Part shown: positions 18,002 to 27,175 of the stretch, piece by piece
How the letters are laid out: each line of letters starts with the position of its first letter
How positions within the stretch are numbered: the stretch's first letter is position 1
Origin: Candidatus Acidiferrales bacterium
GTDB taxonomy: Bacteria > Acidobacteriota > Terriglobia > Acidiferrales > UBA7541
DNA length: 64,000 nucleotides
Assembly: GCA_035934015.1 (NCBI GenBank)
Contig: DASYYH010000027.1
Coordinates: 186,001-250,000, forward strand
Direction: 5' to 3'
Program-made: the position numbers and the translations under genes
Notes under the pieces: generated by a model
The model's input: only the letters and a program-made list of their open reading frames with translations
Databases searched by the model: none
Told to the model about the DNA's origin: nothing

Positions 18002-18226
18002 CTAGGACTTCCTCTGCTTTCCGTCTTCGGCTGAACCATCGGCCGATTCCGGAAGCTCAAACTCCAACATTCCCTTCTGCAATTCCTCTTCGGCGACGCG
18101 CGTGTATTTGTGATTTCGGGGATTTTCAATCAATGGCCGGCCCCCAGCCATCAGTTGACGGGCGCGGCGCGCCACGAGGACAACGTAAGCGAATCTGCTA
18201 TCTGGTGTTTCGGATGAAACCGCCAT
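18002..18226 (-). CDS. rpoZ: RNA polymerase omega subunit
   Basis: Small RNA polymerase subunit that stabilises beta'. The start is placed at ATG 18226, giving 74 residues: GGAGG lies 11 bases upstream inside the end of gmk, and the protein then begins MAVSSETPDSRFAYVVLVARR, aligning with omega N-termini. The conserved ARQLMAGGRPLI segment follows near residue 22-33 and an acidic tail ends the protein. A longer frame reading back into gmk is a shadow. The gmk-rpoZ-coaBC order is the common bacterial one and supports the call. Confidence 0.9.
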   Translation of the reverse strand: MAVSSETPDSRFAYVVLVARRARQLMAGGRPLIENPRNHKYTRVAEEELQKGMLEFELPESADGSAEDGKQRKS

Positions 18227-18233
18227 AAATGCA

Positions 18234-18857
18234 TTATCCTCCAAACGATTCCAGTATTTTGCGAACGCGATCCCGATTTTGCATTGTCCGGCAACGCGCT
18301 CCGTGAGCGATTGCCTGAACAGCGTGGCCCGCCGACTCAAGATTTTCGTTAATCACGACATAATCGTAATCCACGTACTGCTCCATCTCCAAGCGCGCCT
18401 GTTCGAGCCTCCTCCGTATCTCATCTTCGCCATCCAAGCCACGGGCGCGAAGGCGCGTTTCCAACTCTTCCCTTGATGGAGGCACAATAAAGATGGCGAT
18501 CGATTCCGGGACTTTCTCCCGAACCTGCCTTGCGCCCTGAACATCGATTTCGAGCACTAGATCCTTTTTCTGCGCGAGCGCTTCAGCCAGCCATTTCTTC
18601 GGCGTGCCGTAGCTGTGCTTTCCGAAAACACAGGCATACTCAAGGAATTCGCCATCTCGCGCCATTCGCTGGAACTCGTCCTGAGATACAAAATGATACC
18701 ACCGGTTATCGCTTTCCCCCTGACGAGGCGGGCGCGTGGTGACGGAAATCGAAAGCATCGTCCCGGGAAGCTCCAGCAACTTTTTCACGAGCGTAGATTT
18801 GCCCGACCCCGAGGGCCCCGAAACGATAAAGACGAGTGGTTCATGCGATTCAGCCAT
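18234..18857 (-). CDS. gmk: Guanylate kinase
   Basis: Phosphorylates GMP to GDP with ATP. It has 207 residues, the usual length. The P-loop GPSGSGKST is at residues 14-22. The GMP-binding segment SVTTRPPRQGE is at about 38-48, with VSQDEFQRMARDGEFLEYA following. The lid and arginine helix region (IFIVPPSREELETRLRARG) is near 125-143. It follows yicC by 15 bp and precedes rpoZ by 7 bp in one operon; the GMK product links purine metabolism to ppGpp precursor supply. Confidence 0.96.
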   Translation of the reverse strand: MAESHEPLVFIVSGPSGSGKSTLVKKLLELPGTMLSISVTTRPPRQGESDNRWYHFVSQDEFQRMARDGEFLEYACVFGKHSYGTPKKWLAEALAQKKDLVLEIDVQGARQVREKVPESIAIFIVPPSREELETRLRARGLDGEDEIRRRLEQARLEMEQYVDYDYVVINENLESAGHAVQAIAHGARCRTMQNRDRVRKILESFGG

Positions 18858-18872
18858 CGTTGCCCGACAATG

Positions 18873-19775
18873 TTACTCGACGTTCTGCACCTGTTCGCGA
18901 AGTTTTTCGATCTCGGATTTCAATTCAAGCCCAAGCTGCGTGATTTCGAGTCCGCCGCTATCGATTCCGTTTGTCTTCGAGAGCAGTGTATTCGTCTCGC
19001 GCTGCATTTCTTGCAGGAGGAAATCGAGCTTCTTGCCAGCTTCGCCGCCCGCTTCCAGCAAGCCGCGGAATTGCTGGACGTGGCTCTTGAGGCGCGCCAA
19101 TTCCTCGGTCGTGTCGCTGCGCTCAGCAGCAAACGCGGCTTCCTGCGCCAGCCGGTTTGGATCGAGCGAATAATTTCCGAGCAATTCTTTCAAGCGCATC
19201 TCAAGTCGCTTCGCGTATGCGGGCTGCGCGCGCTGCGCAAGCAATTCGATTTTCTGCGCCGCCTGCGTCACATTATCGAGGCGACCTGATAACTCCGCGC
19301 CGAGCGCCCGTCCCTCCACTTGCTTCATTTGTTCCAGCCGGTCGATTGCCTGCCCCAAACAAGAGCGGACGACAGTACTGAGCGCTTCAAGCTCATCATC
19401 CGCAGGAGCTCCGGATGACGCAACGCCGGGCAAACGGAGTATCGCTGCCACATCCGGATCTGCTTTGAGACCAAATTGCTCGCTCAATGACATCGCAGCT
19501 TTCAAATATTCGGCGGCAACTTCGCGATGAATGGTAATCGAGTTTTTCTTCCCCGCCTCGACCTGCAGGGTCACATCCAGATGTCCGCGGCGAATTCTTT
19601 CGCGCGTCAACTGGCGGATTTCCGTTTCGAGCGCGTCCCATCCTTCCGGCATTCGAATACGCACGTCGAGAAAACGATGGTTCACGCTTCGCAGGCTCAG
19701 TTGAACGGCCCAGCCATTTTGCTCAACGCGCGCTTGCGCGTATCCGGTCATCGACTTGAGCATCGGGGCAGACAT
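18873..19775 (-). CDS. YicC-family endoribonuclease-like protein
   Basis: A 300-residue YicC-like protein. The N-terminal domain begins MLKSMTGYAQARVEQNGWAV and includes LRSVNHRFLDVRIRMPEG, both strong family signatures. The C-terminal DUF1732 half is coiled-coil-like and ends with QEMQRETNTLLSKTNGIDS. YicC of E. coli is described as an RNase adaptor/ribonuclease acting on small RNAs; the exact role here is inferred from family. The start ATG may be a few codons downstream (MLKSMTGY). Its position immediately upstream of gmk is the typical arrangement. Confidence 0.93.
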   Translation of the reverse strand: MSAPMLKSMTGYAQARVEQNGWAVQLSLRSVNHRFLDVRIRMPEGWDALETEIRQLTRERIRRGHLDVTLQVEAGKKNSITIHREVAAEYLKAAMSLSEQFGLKADPDVAAILRLPGVASSGAPADDELEALSTVVRSCLGQAIDRLEQMKQVEGRALGAELSGRLDNVTQAAQKIELLAQRAQPAYAKRLEMRLKELLGNYSLDPNRLAQEAAFAAERSDTTEELARLKSHVQQFRGLLEAGGEAGKKLDFLLQEMQRETNTLLSKTNGIDSGGLEITQLGLELKSEIEKLREQVQNVE

Positions 19776-19776
19776 A

Positions 19777-21612
19777 TTACACGGGTCCGGCAGTCATCGG
19801 CGGCTCGATTTCCTGGAATTGAAGATTGTAGAGCCGCGCATAGGCGCCGCCCTGGGCGAGGAGTTCCTCGTGCGTGCCGCGCTCCTTGATTGTTCCTTCT
19901 TCCAAGACAACGATCAAATCGGCGCGGCGGACGGTCGACAGACGGTGCGCGATTACAAATACAGTGCGGTTCTCCATCAAAGTGTTCAATGCGCGCTGCA
20001 CGAGCATCTCGGACTCCGTGTCCAGTTCCGATGTCGCTTCATCGAGAATCAGAACCGGCGCATCTTTCAACAAGGCTCGCGCGATGGCGAGCCTCTGGCG
20101 CTGGCCGCCGGAAAGACGCTGGCCGCGATCTCCGATCCTTGTCTGATATCCCTGCGGCAATTGGGTGATGAAATCGTGCGCCAGCGCGGCTTTCGCTGCT
20201 GCGACCACGCGCGCTTCTGGCAAATCGGGCCGGCCATAACACAAATTGTTCCAAACCGTGTCGTTGAACAGAATCGTTTCCTGCGTCACGATCGCCATCT
20301 GTTCGCGCAACGAACGCAGATTCACCGCGCACACATCTTGTCCATCGATGCGCAGCGTCCCCATCGTTGGACTGTGAAATCGCGGCAGCAGATTGACGAG
20401 CGTAGTTTTCCCCGCACCGCTCGAACCTACGATTGCCACAACGCCGCCGGCCGGCACTCGCAAGTCGATATCATGGAGAACGATCGGCCCGCTTTCGTAG
20501 GAAAATCCGACGTCTTGAAATTCAACTTCTTTCGAAAAACGGGGCAAATCGACGCTTCCCGGCTTTTCCGCAAACTCCTCCTTAAGCGCGAGGAAACCGA
20601 TGACTTCCGCGGACGCGCCGACGGCGAGTTGAAACTGATGATACAAACTGCCCAGCCGCTTGATTGGTTCATACGCGCGGAAAAGAGAATAAATAAACCC
20701 GATCACCATGCCTGTGGTCATGACATTCCGGCGTATCTCGTCGCGGGCATAGAGCAACAGAACGGCGAAGACGACCGCCCCTAGCAAATCCATGAGCGGT
20801 GAGGTCACGACATACGCTTTCACCCAGCGCATGTTCTCGCGCAGCAGGCGCCGTGCCGCTTCATGGAATTTCTGTATTTCAAAATTCTCCATGCCGAAGG
20901 CTTTCACGACGCGGTTGCCACTCACCGTCTCCTGAAGGATCTGACTCAGATCCGCGACGCGCGACCTGCTGTTCTGCACCGACCGCCGGATGCGGCGGCC
21001 CAGCTTGCCGACCGGATATACAACAAGAGGTATGATGATTGCGGAACCAAGAGCCAGCCGCCAATTCAGCCAGAGCAAAACGCACACGAAGGCCACGAGT
21101 GCAAACACTTGCTGAAAGAAATCCGCCAGATGTTCCGACAGCGCGCTGCGAACCTGGTCCACGTCGCTGATCGCAGCAGACATCAGGCGTCCCGTCGGAT
21201 TATGCTGAAAGAAACCAATCGGCTGCCGGACAAGCTTGTCATATACCTGGTTGCGCAAGTCGGTCACGCCGGCATGCCCGGCATATTGGATCATCGTGCT
21301 TCCAAAAAACTCGGCGCCGGCTTTGAAAAAGAACAGGGCCACGAGGCAAATCGCGAAAACTGTCCAGACGTAATGAATATTCGAAGGCAGGAATGAGTTG
21401 AGATAGATGACGCGGTTACTGAATGGCAGTGTGACGAGCTTTACCTTCGTCGCCGTGCTGTGCGGGTTCAGGATGGTATCCACGGCGGGGATGATCATCA
21501 ATGCGATCAGCCCTTCGCAGACTCCGACGACCGCCAGCAGCACAACTCCAAAAATCAGCCGCAGCCGGTATGGCCGCACAAATTGAAATAAGCTTCGAGG
21601 TTGGGAGGGCAT
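19777..21612 (-). CDS. MsbA-like ABC exporter (ATP-binding plus transmembrane half-transporter)
   Basis: A 611-residue half-transporter that would homodimerise. The N-terminal domain (about 1-330) has six TM helices, starting PYRLRLIFGVVLLAVVGVCEG. The ATPase domain has Walker A GSSGAGKTT near residue 395-403, signature LSGGQRQRLAIARALL near 500 and Walker B VLILDEATSELDT. Placement within the LPS-export run supports a lipid A flippase role (MsbA-type), but sequence alone does not exclude drug or peptide export. It ends 2 bp before yicC and is preceded by a 93-bp spacer without a recognisable gene. Confidence 0.88.
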   Translation of the reverse strand: MPSQPRSLFQFVRPYRLRLIFGVVLLAVVGVCEGLIALMIIPAVDTILNPHSTATKVKLVTLPFSNRVIYLNSFLPSNIHYVWTVFAICLVALFFFKAGAEFFGSTMIQYAGHAGVTDLRNQVYDKLVRQPIGFFQHNPTGRLMSAAISDVDQVRSALSEHLADFFQQVFALVAFVCVLLWLNWRLALGSAIIIPLVVYPVGKLGRRIRRSVQNSRSRVADLSQILQETVSGNRVVKAFGMENFEIQKFHEAARRLLRENMRWVKAYVVTSPLMDLLGAVVFAVLLLYARDEIRRNVMTTGMVIGFIYSLFRAYEPIKRLGSLYHQFQLAVGASAEVIGFLALKEEFAEKPGSVDLPRFSKEVEFQDVGFSYESGPIVLHDIDLRVPAGGVVAIVGSSGAGKTTLVNLLPRFHSPTMGTLRIDGQDVCAVNLRSLREQMAIVTQETILFNDTVWNNLCYGRPDLPEARVVAAAKAALAHDFITQLPQGYQTRIGDRGQRLSGGQRQRLAIARALLKDAPVLILDEATSELDTESEMLVQRALNTLMENRTVFVIAHRLSTVRRADLIVVLEEGTIKERGTHEELLAQGGAYARLYNLQFQEIEPPMTAGPV

Positions 21613-21705
21613 TTTCCCTTACGATCTTCCTTGTGACCAACCAGCGTTTCTTCTTCCACTTTACCGAAGGCTCGTTTGCCGCGCCAGAGTTCGTAATGCA
21701 AACAG

Positions 21706-22590
21706 TCACGATACAGAGCGATCGAGGTCTCTGTGCTCGATCTTGGTCGTGTAGCCGCGCTTCGCAAGGACTTTGGCTACTGCCTCAGCCATCATCACGG
21801 AGCGGTGCCGGCCACCGGTGCATCCGAAAGCGACCGTAAGATAGCTCTTTCCTTCGCGAATGTAATGCGGAATCAAATACGCGAGCAGCCCATCGATACG
21901 GCGCAGAAATTCTCCCGTCTGCTTGAAAGAGCGAATGTATCTGGCTACGCGGGCATTCTGGCCGCTGTAGGGCCGCAGCTTGGCGACGAAATATGGATTC
22001 GGCAAAAAGCGAACGTCGAAGACCAGGTCCGCGTCCGCAGGCAAACCGAAGCGGTAGCCGAAGCTCGTCAGAGAAATCAACAGCGGCTTGCGTCCTGCTT
22101 TTTGAAAACGTTCAATAATGAACTGGCGCAGATCGTGTACGGTGAACTTGGTCGTATCGATCACGACATCCGCGAGAGCGCGAATCGCTGCCATCTGTTT
22201 CTGCTCGAGGCGGATTCCTTCGGCAATGGAGAATTCAGCGCCCATCGGGTGCGGACGCCGCGTCTCGTTGAACCGGCGCGCCAGAGCCTGCTCGCTTGCC
22301 TCGATGAAAACCAGCGTTGCCGGATATTCCCGCCGCAATTTGCGGTACACATCCGGCAGACGCTTCAGTTGTTCTCCTTCACGCGCATCCACGAGAAGCA
22401 CGGCGCGCTCAAATTCGCCGCCGCCCTCCATATACAATTCGGCGAAAGAAGGAATGAACGATACGGGAAGATTATCGACGCAATAAAATCCAAGATCTTC
22501 GAAAGTCCGCAGAACCGAGCCTTTGCCAGAGCCGGAAAGGCCCGTGAGAATGACTAGCTGGCGATTCTGTTGCGTATGGCTGGGCGCCAA
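21706..22590 (-). CDS. rapZ: RNase adapter / nucleotide-binding protein RapZ family
   Basis: P-loop protein of 294 residues. Walker A GLSGSGKGS is at residues 17-25, followed by LEDLGFYCVDN-like sequence (here FEDLGFYCVDNLPV). The C-terminal domain carries the SFGYRFGLPADADLVFDVRFLPNP block and the GCTGGRHRSV motif near residue 260. E. coli RapZ binds glucosamine-6-phosphate and targets GlmZ for RNase E; outside enterobacteria the role may be second-messenger or nucleotide sensing. It follows rpoN by 11 bp, as in the classic rpoN cluster, but hpf and ptsN are missing between them. Confidence 0.93.
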   Translation of the reverse strand: MAPSHTQQNRQLVILTGLSGSGKGSVLRTFEDLGFYCVDNLPVSFIPSFAELYMEGGGEFERAVLLVDAREGEQLKRLPDVYRKLRREYPATLVFIEASEQALARRFNETRRPHPMGAEFSIAEGIRLEQKQMAAIRALADVVIDTTKFTVHDLRQFIIERFQKAGRKPLLISLTSFGYRFGLPADADLVFDVRFLPNPYFVAKLRPYSGQNARVARYIRSFKQTGEFLRRIDGLLAYLIPHYIREGKSYLTVAFGCTGGRHRSVMMAEAVAKVLAKRGYTTKIEHRDLDRSVS

Positions 22591-22601
22591 AGCGTCGCTC
22601 T

Positions 22602-24044
22602 TCAGTTCTTTTGCCGTCGCTGATGCGTGCTGGGAATGCGCAGATCTTCGCGATACTTGGCCACGGTCCGCCGCGTAACGTGAATGCCCTCTTCGTCGAG
22701 CCGCTTGGCAATCTGCTCGTCGGTCAGCGGATGCGTCGCGTCTTCTTCTTCGATCATTTTCTTGACCCGCCGCTTCAGAGAGAGAAGCGACATGTCGCTG
22801 CCCTGCGGCCCGTTCACGGATTCCGAGAAAAAGTAGCGCAGCTCGAAAACCCCCTGGGGCGTGTGCGCATATTTGTTGGCCACGGCGCGGCTTACGGTGG
22901 ACGGGTGCACGCCGACCTCTTCGGCAACTTCTTTTATCATCATCGGCTTCAGATGATCTACGCCGTAATTCAGAAAATCCTGCTGGCGGCGCAGAATCGA
23001 CTGGCAGACGCGCACGATCGTATGCTTCCGCTGCTCGATATTTTTCATCAATTGCACGGCCGCACTGAAGCGCTCTTTGACGTAGTTGCGCACATCACGA
23101 TCGGCCGCGTCGCGCGCCAGGAGCTTGCGGTACACCGGGCTCAAGCGAAGTTGCGGCATGTCGTCGTCATCCAGGAAAGCCTGCCATTCGCCGTCGACTT
23201 TGCGGAATTGAATGTCCGGTTCGACGAGACGCGGTTCGGTCCGGTTGTAGCGCAGGCCCGGCTTGGGATCGAGACGCTTTACGAGGTCCACGGCGCGCTT
23301 CACGGCTTCTATCGGACGGTTTAGCGCTCGCGCGATTTCTTTGAGCTGATTGTTTTGCAGCATCTTCAGGTGGTCGGAGATGATTTGCTGCGCGAGCGTA
23401 TTCTGCGGATCAAGGAGCTTCACCTGCAAGAGCAGGCATTCCTTCAGGTCGCGCGCGGCGATCCCGGGAGGATCGAATTCCTGAACCACAGCGAGGGCCT
23501 CCTCGACATCTTCGGCTGAATATCCGCCGGATTGGGCAATTTCCTCGAGCGTCGCCACCAAATATCCGTTTTCGTCGAGATTTCCTACGATGACTTCGGC
23601 GATCTTCTGCACTTGTTCACTGCAAATGCTGACACTTAACTGCCAGAGGAGATAATCAGCCAGATTTTGCGGCGAAGATAAAAACTTGTCGAATCCCGGC
23701 TTTTCGGTTTCTTCGCGTTCGCTTCCGGCACCGGTGGATGCTCCGGTATCCAGATATTTAGTAAAAAACGAGCCGATATCGAACTCGTCGAATGGATTAG
23801 CTTCTTTCGTCTCCGGAACTTTCTCCGTTTCCTCTTTGACGAAAGTTTCGTCGGTGTAATTCTCAGTGACCACGCCGTCATCCCCGAGCACTTCCAGCAT
23901 CGGGTTCTCCATCACTTCTTGATTGATCATCTCGCGCAGTTCGAGCCGGTTGAGCGCCAGCACGCTCACCATTTGCACGAGTCCCGGCGTCAGAACTTGC
24001 CTTTGCGCGAGCCGAAGATTCAATTTGGGCTGGAGAAAGTTCAT
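22602..24044 (-). CDS. rpoN: RNA polymerase sigma-54 factor
   Basis: Sigma54 directs transcription that needs AAA+ activators. The 480-residue protein has the glutamine/leucine-rich region I (QRQVLTPGLVQMVSVLALNR, activator interaction), an acidic region II (about 60-110), the core-binding domain, the helix-turn-helix (KEVAEEVGVHPSTVSRAVANK, about 355-375), and the diagnostic RpoN box ARRTVAKYRE near residue 460. All regions are intact. It lies directly downstream of lptB with a 4-bp gap, the widespread lptB-rpoN linkage. The stand-alone Fis-type protein at 2.7 kb lacks the activator domain. Confidence 0.97.
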   Translation of the reverse strand: MNFLQPKLNLRLAQRQVLTPGLVQMVSVLALNRLELREMINQEVMENPMLEVLGDDGVVTENYTDETFVKEETEKVPETKEANPFDEFDIGSFFTKYLDTGASTGAGSEREETEKPGFDKFLSSPQNLADYLLWQLSVSICSEQVQKIAEVIVGNLDENGYLVATLEEIAQSGGYSAEDVEEALAVVQEFDPPGIAARDLKECLLLQVKLLDPQNTLAQQIISDHLKMLQNNQLKEIARALNRPIEAVKRAVDLVKRLDPKPGLRYNRTEPRLVEPDIQFRKVDGEWQAFLDDDDMPQLRLSPVYRKLLARDAADRDVRNYVKERFSAAVQLMKNIEQRKHTIVRVCQSILRRQQDFLNYGVDHLKPMMIKEVAEEVGVHPSTVSRAVANKYAHTPQGVFELRYFFSESVNGPQGSDMSLLSLKRRVKKMIEEEDATHPLTDEQIAKRLDEEGIHVTRRTVAKYREDLRIPSTHQRRQKN

Positions 24045-24048
24045 GGCC

Positions 24049-24774
24049 TTAGTTCAGACGGAAATTCTCTCCCAGGTAGAGCCGGCGGACTTCCGCATCC
24101 TGGCTCAATTCGTCAGGCGTTCCCGAACTCAAAATCTTCCCGCCATGAATGATATAGGCGCGGTCGGTTACGGCGAGAGTGTCGCGGACGTTGTGATCGG
24201 TAATGAGCATGCCGATGCCGGCGACGCTCAAATCGGCGATAATTTTCTGCAAGTCCAGGACGGTGAGCGGGTCGATTCCGGAAAAGGGCTCATCAAGGAG
24301 CACAAACGAAGGCTGCAGCGCAAGCGAGCGCGCAATTTCCAAGCGGCGCCGCTCGCCGCCGGAAAGCACATAACCTTTGCTGTAGCGAATTCCTTCGAGT
24401 CCCATTTGCGCCAGCAACTCCTCCACGCGATCGCGCCGTTGCTCTGCGGTGATAGGGAGCGTTTCGAGTACGGCGAACAAATTGTCTTCTACAGTCAGCT
24501 TGCGAAAGACAGAAGGTTCCTGGGGAAGATAGCTGATGCCGCTACGCGCACGAAGGTACATGGGCAGGTCACTGATATCCTCGCCATCCAGTAGGACTCG
24601 CCCGAAATCCGGCCGCGCCAGCCCGACCAAAATATAGAACGTCGTGGTCTTACCAGCGCCATTCGGCCCGAGCAGCCCAACCACTTCACCCTGGTGAATC
24701 TCCAAACTGACGTTATCGACGACCGTGCGGCCTCGGTAGCTCTTGCTCAACTCGGCGGCTTGGAGTTTCAACAT
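24049..24774 (-). CDS. lptB: LPS export ABC transporter ATPase LptB
   Basis: ATPase of the LptB2FGC complex that pulls lipopolysaccharide from the inner membrane. It has 241 residues, with Walker [10 protein letters not shown] at 36-44, Q-loop region [18 protein letters not shown], signature [15 protein letters not shown] and Walker [17 protein letters not shown], all typical of LptB. It follows the LptC/A fusion by 6 bp and precedes rpoN by 4 bp. lptF and lptG are not in the window. Its presence confirms an LPS-bearing outer membrane. Confidence 0.95.
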   Translation of the reverse strand: MLKLQAAELSKSYRGRTVVDNVSLEIHQGEVVGLLGPNGAGKTTTFYILVGLARPDFGRVLLDGEDISDLPMYLRARSGISYLPQEPSVFRKLTVEDNLFAVLETLPITAEQRRDRVEELLAQMGLEGIRYSKGYVLSGGERRRLEIARSLALQPSFVLLDEPFSGIDPLTVLDLQKIIADLSVAGIGMLITDHNVRDTLAVTDRAYIIHGGKILSSGTPDELSQDAEVRRLYLGENFRLN

Positions 24775-24780
24775 GCGAAT

Positions 24781-27030
24781 TCATTTCGCAATCCGGTGCA
24801 TGGTCACGGTTCGCGTGCCCTTTTTCGACTTCACAAGAATCGTATCACTCGCTAAAAAGAAGGTCAATTCACGGCCCGTTGTCGTGTTTCCAGAACCGTC
24901 TGACACTGTGGGTTGTCCTCCGGAAAGTGTGAATTTCCCACCGGGAGCGTCGTATTCGCCCTGCTCGGCGGTGCCGATGCGTCCGTTCTGTTCGATGCGC
25001 ACAGCGCCCTCGGCAGTGGCATGGTCGAGCTTTCGCTGGCCACCATCGCCATTCGACAGAAAAAGCTCCATAGTACGGCTCGAAATTGTGCCTTTCGCGG
25101 AGCGCGCATCGACGCCGCCGGACAGATTCACTCTGTTCAGATCACCCCGGTAATCGACCTCTGGTGCGCGCACTTGCCAAACCACCGGGCCCCGGGTCTT
25201 CGCACTCTTGTCCGCCGGTTCTTCAAAGGTCGCTAACACGTTCCCGCGAGCCTCGGCCCGATTGGCATCTCCCCAGAACTCGATTGTCTCCCCCTGGAGC
25301 AGCGCAGAGTCTTGCCAGAAGCGCGCGTGTCCGGAGAACGTGGCATGCCCGCCGCTCTGTGGAGCGATGGATTCGCGTGAGGCAAACGTGCCGGTCATCT
25401 CGTCCGCTGAAACATTCGCGGAAATCGTCTTTGCGAGGCTATCCCCGCTGTCCTTCGTTGCGACATAGCTTGCCACTACGTTGTCATTCGCACGCATTTC
25501 TCCCGTTTTTTGATTCATCTCAATGCGCGATGCGCTTAATCGCGAAGCCGCGTCAGAAACCTGAGCCGAACCTGTCAGAATGAGCTGGTTCGTATCGCGT
25601 GTGATTCTCGCTCGCTCCGCACGCGCTGTTCGGCCCGCCTGATGGATCGTTACGGAGCCATCTTCGTTGATCGTCTGCCAGCCGCCGCCGCCGCCGCCGC
25701 CAGCGCCGAAGGTGGCCGTAAGATTCTGCGCTGAGGTCGTCTCTGATGGCTTGGAGTCTTCCGCATGAATCACTTCGACACCGGAGGCGCCGTGGAGAGC
25801 ATCCAATTTGCTTTTCGCGTCAAACGCTGCAGTCAATCTTCCGGCGCGGATCTGATCGGATTCACCAGGGCCACTGATAACAACCTGCCCCGGTGCTAAA
25901 GTCTCCGCTGTATCAACGTGCATTGTTTTTCCGTCCGTGTCCGGAGCAAAATTCATGCGCATTGCTTCTGTTTCCAAAATTCGTTTCACCTGACCATATT
26001 GGGTCTCCGCGTGGACATTCCCTGTCGCCAAAACTTCGCGCGGCATGCTGCGACCATTACCCTCAACCATCACGAGCTGAACGCGGTTGGCCGCCAATCG
26101 GTTCGTTTCGTAGCGCCGCTCCTCCTGGCAATGCACGTTTCCGCTGGCGACTATTTTTTCCAATACATCCCCGGCGCCCAATGACGCTCGCATCTCTTCC
26201 GCGGTGAGAGACACCGTTCCTCGTGCGTCCTTGCCGTTCAGCGCCGGCTGCCCGGTGGCAACCACACTTTTCGGCTGCATTGCGGCGTCCAGTACCAACT
26301 CCAGTGCTCCGGTCGTGATTTCTTGTCGTCCTTCTGTGGCCCGAACCGGCCCTGACAGCAACAAATCGTCAGTTTCTCTTCGAAATTCCAGCGCACTGCC
26401 GCTCAGAAACACCGGGAGCACGTCTCCCCTGCTCACAGACGTGAGCTTCAATTCCACGTTGCTTTTGAGTTTTACATCTTCGTTTTGTGGATCGTATACA
26501 ACTCCCGTTCCTTTCCCTTCGCCTCCGGGAAATGTGAGCGTCACATCGTTCGGTGTGCTGACCTGGCCTGAGTCATGGTCAAATAGGATGTTGCTTGTCT
26601 GCAATTGCATGCCTTGTGCCGACGATGTGGCGTCGGCGTTTCTCAAATCAACCTGCACTTGGCCCTGGCACCGGATGCTACCCGAAGCGGGTTCATAGCT
26701 GCACTCGCTCGCTCGCACGGAATCGTCGCGGTCACCTTCTTTTCCATAAATGGTAATCAGCACGTCTTCGAGCAGGCTGCGATTTTGGTCCTTGTACTCC
26801 GTCGCTCGCGATGCGCGCACAGTGAACAACACGCGGTGGTTGACGGTCCTCGAGATTGCAAAACCCGCTGACTCCTGGGCCACGCTGGCGGGTACGGGCG
26901 CTGGCAGATTTTTTTGCATAACTCGCGCACCGATCCGCCCCCGCAAATAAATGGCAAATACTACGAGCACAATGGCGATTGCAACGCCAGCGGACCATCG
27001 GGCGTAGCGCGCAGCCTCTTTGTTTTTCAT
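24781..27030 (-). CDS. LptC-LptA-like fusion: periplasmic LPS transport protein with repeated OstA-like domains
   Basis: A 749-residue protein. The N-terminus has one TM anchor (WSAGVAIAIVLVVFAIYLRG, about residues 13-32) and an LptC-like domain (about 50-190). Several further beta-jellyroll OstA/LptA-like repeats follow, recognisable as alternating GxVxA..GD.A.YD.....G patterns such as TGNVHAET, ASGNVHCQEE and SGHARFWQDS. The last one resembles LptA near 690-740 (GEYDAPGGKFTLSGGQPTVSDG). E. coli LptC and LptA are separate and each has one such domain, so here one chain may span part or all of the periplasmic bridge. A run of seven glycines (GAGGGGGGGW) sits mid-protein. It heads the LPS/sigma54 operon and has its own promoter. 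Confidence 0.85.
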   Translation of the reverse strand: MKNKEAARYARWSAGVAIAIVLVVFAIYLRGRIGARVMQKNLPAPVPASVAQESAGFAISRTVNHRVLFTVRASRATEYKDQNRSLLEDVLITIYGKEGDRDDSVRASECSYEPASGSIRCQGQVQVDLRNADATSSAQGMQLQTSNILFDHDSGQVSTPNDVTLTFPGGEGKGTGVVYDPQNEDVKLKSNVELKLTSVSRGDVLPVFLSGSALEFRRETDDLLLSGPVRATEGRQEITTGALELVLDAAMQPKSVVATGQPALNGKDARGTVSLTAEEMRASLGAGDVLEKIVASGNVHCQEERRYETNRLAANRVQLVMVEGNGRSMPREVLATGNVHAETQYGQVKRILETEAMRMNFAPDTDGKTMHVDTAETLAPGQVVISGPGESDQIRAGRLTAAFDAKSKLDALHGASGVEVIHAEDSKPSETTSAQNLTATFGAGGGGGGGWQTINEDGSVTIHQAGRTARAERARITRDTNQLILTGSAQVSDAASRLSASRIEMNQKTGEMRANDNVVASYVATKDSGDSLAKTISANVSADEMTGTFASRESIAPQSGGHATFSGHARFWQDSALLQGETIEFWGDANRAEARGNVLATFEEPADKSAKTRGPVVWQVRAPEVDYRGDLNRVNLSGGVDARSAKGTISSRTMELFLSNGDGGQRKLDHATAEGAVRIEQNGRIGTAEQGEYDAPGGKFTLSGGQPTVSDGSGNTTTGRELTFFLASDTILVKSKKGTRTVTMHRIAK

Positions 27031-27084
27031 GCCGCTAATTCCTGCCGGACGATCAACTCATTTCTCCACATTACTTAGAGGCTG

Positions 27085-27113
27085 AGTATAGGAAACAGGT
27101 TTGTGGATCACAA
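27085..27113 (-). promoter_or_regulatory. Sigma70-type promoter of the lpt-rpoN-gmk run
   Basis: On the minus strand TTGTGA (27113-27108), a 17-bp spacer and TATACT (27090-27085). Transcription would start near 27078, about 48 nt ahead of the LptC/A fusion start codon. Confidence 0.6.
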
Positions 27114-27175
27114 TAGATACCCGTGGGCGCGAATCCTACTGCGCACGCCCAGCATCTCACTTTCTGGAGAAAATC

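Noticed and set aside
16807-18228. A 473-codon plus-strand frame antisense to coaBC and rpoZ
   Set aside because: Same shadow effect; crosses two real minus-strand genes and has no recognisable motif.
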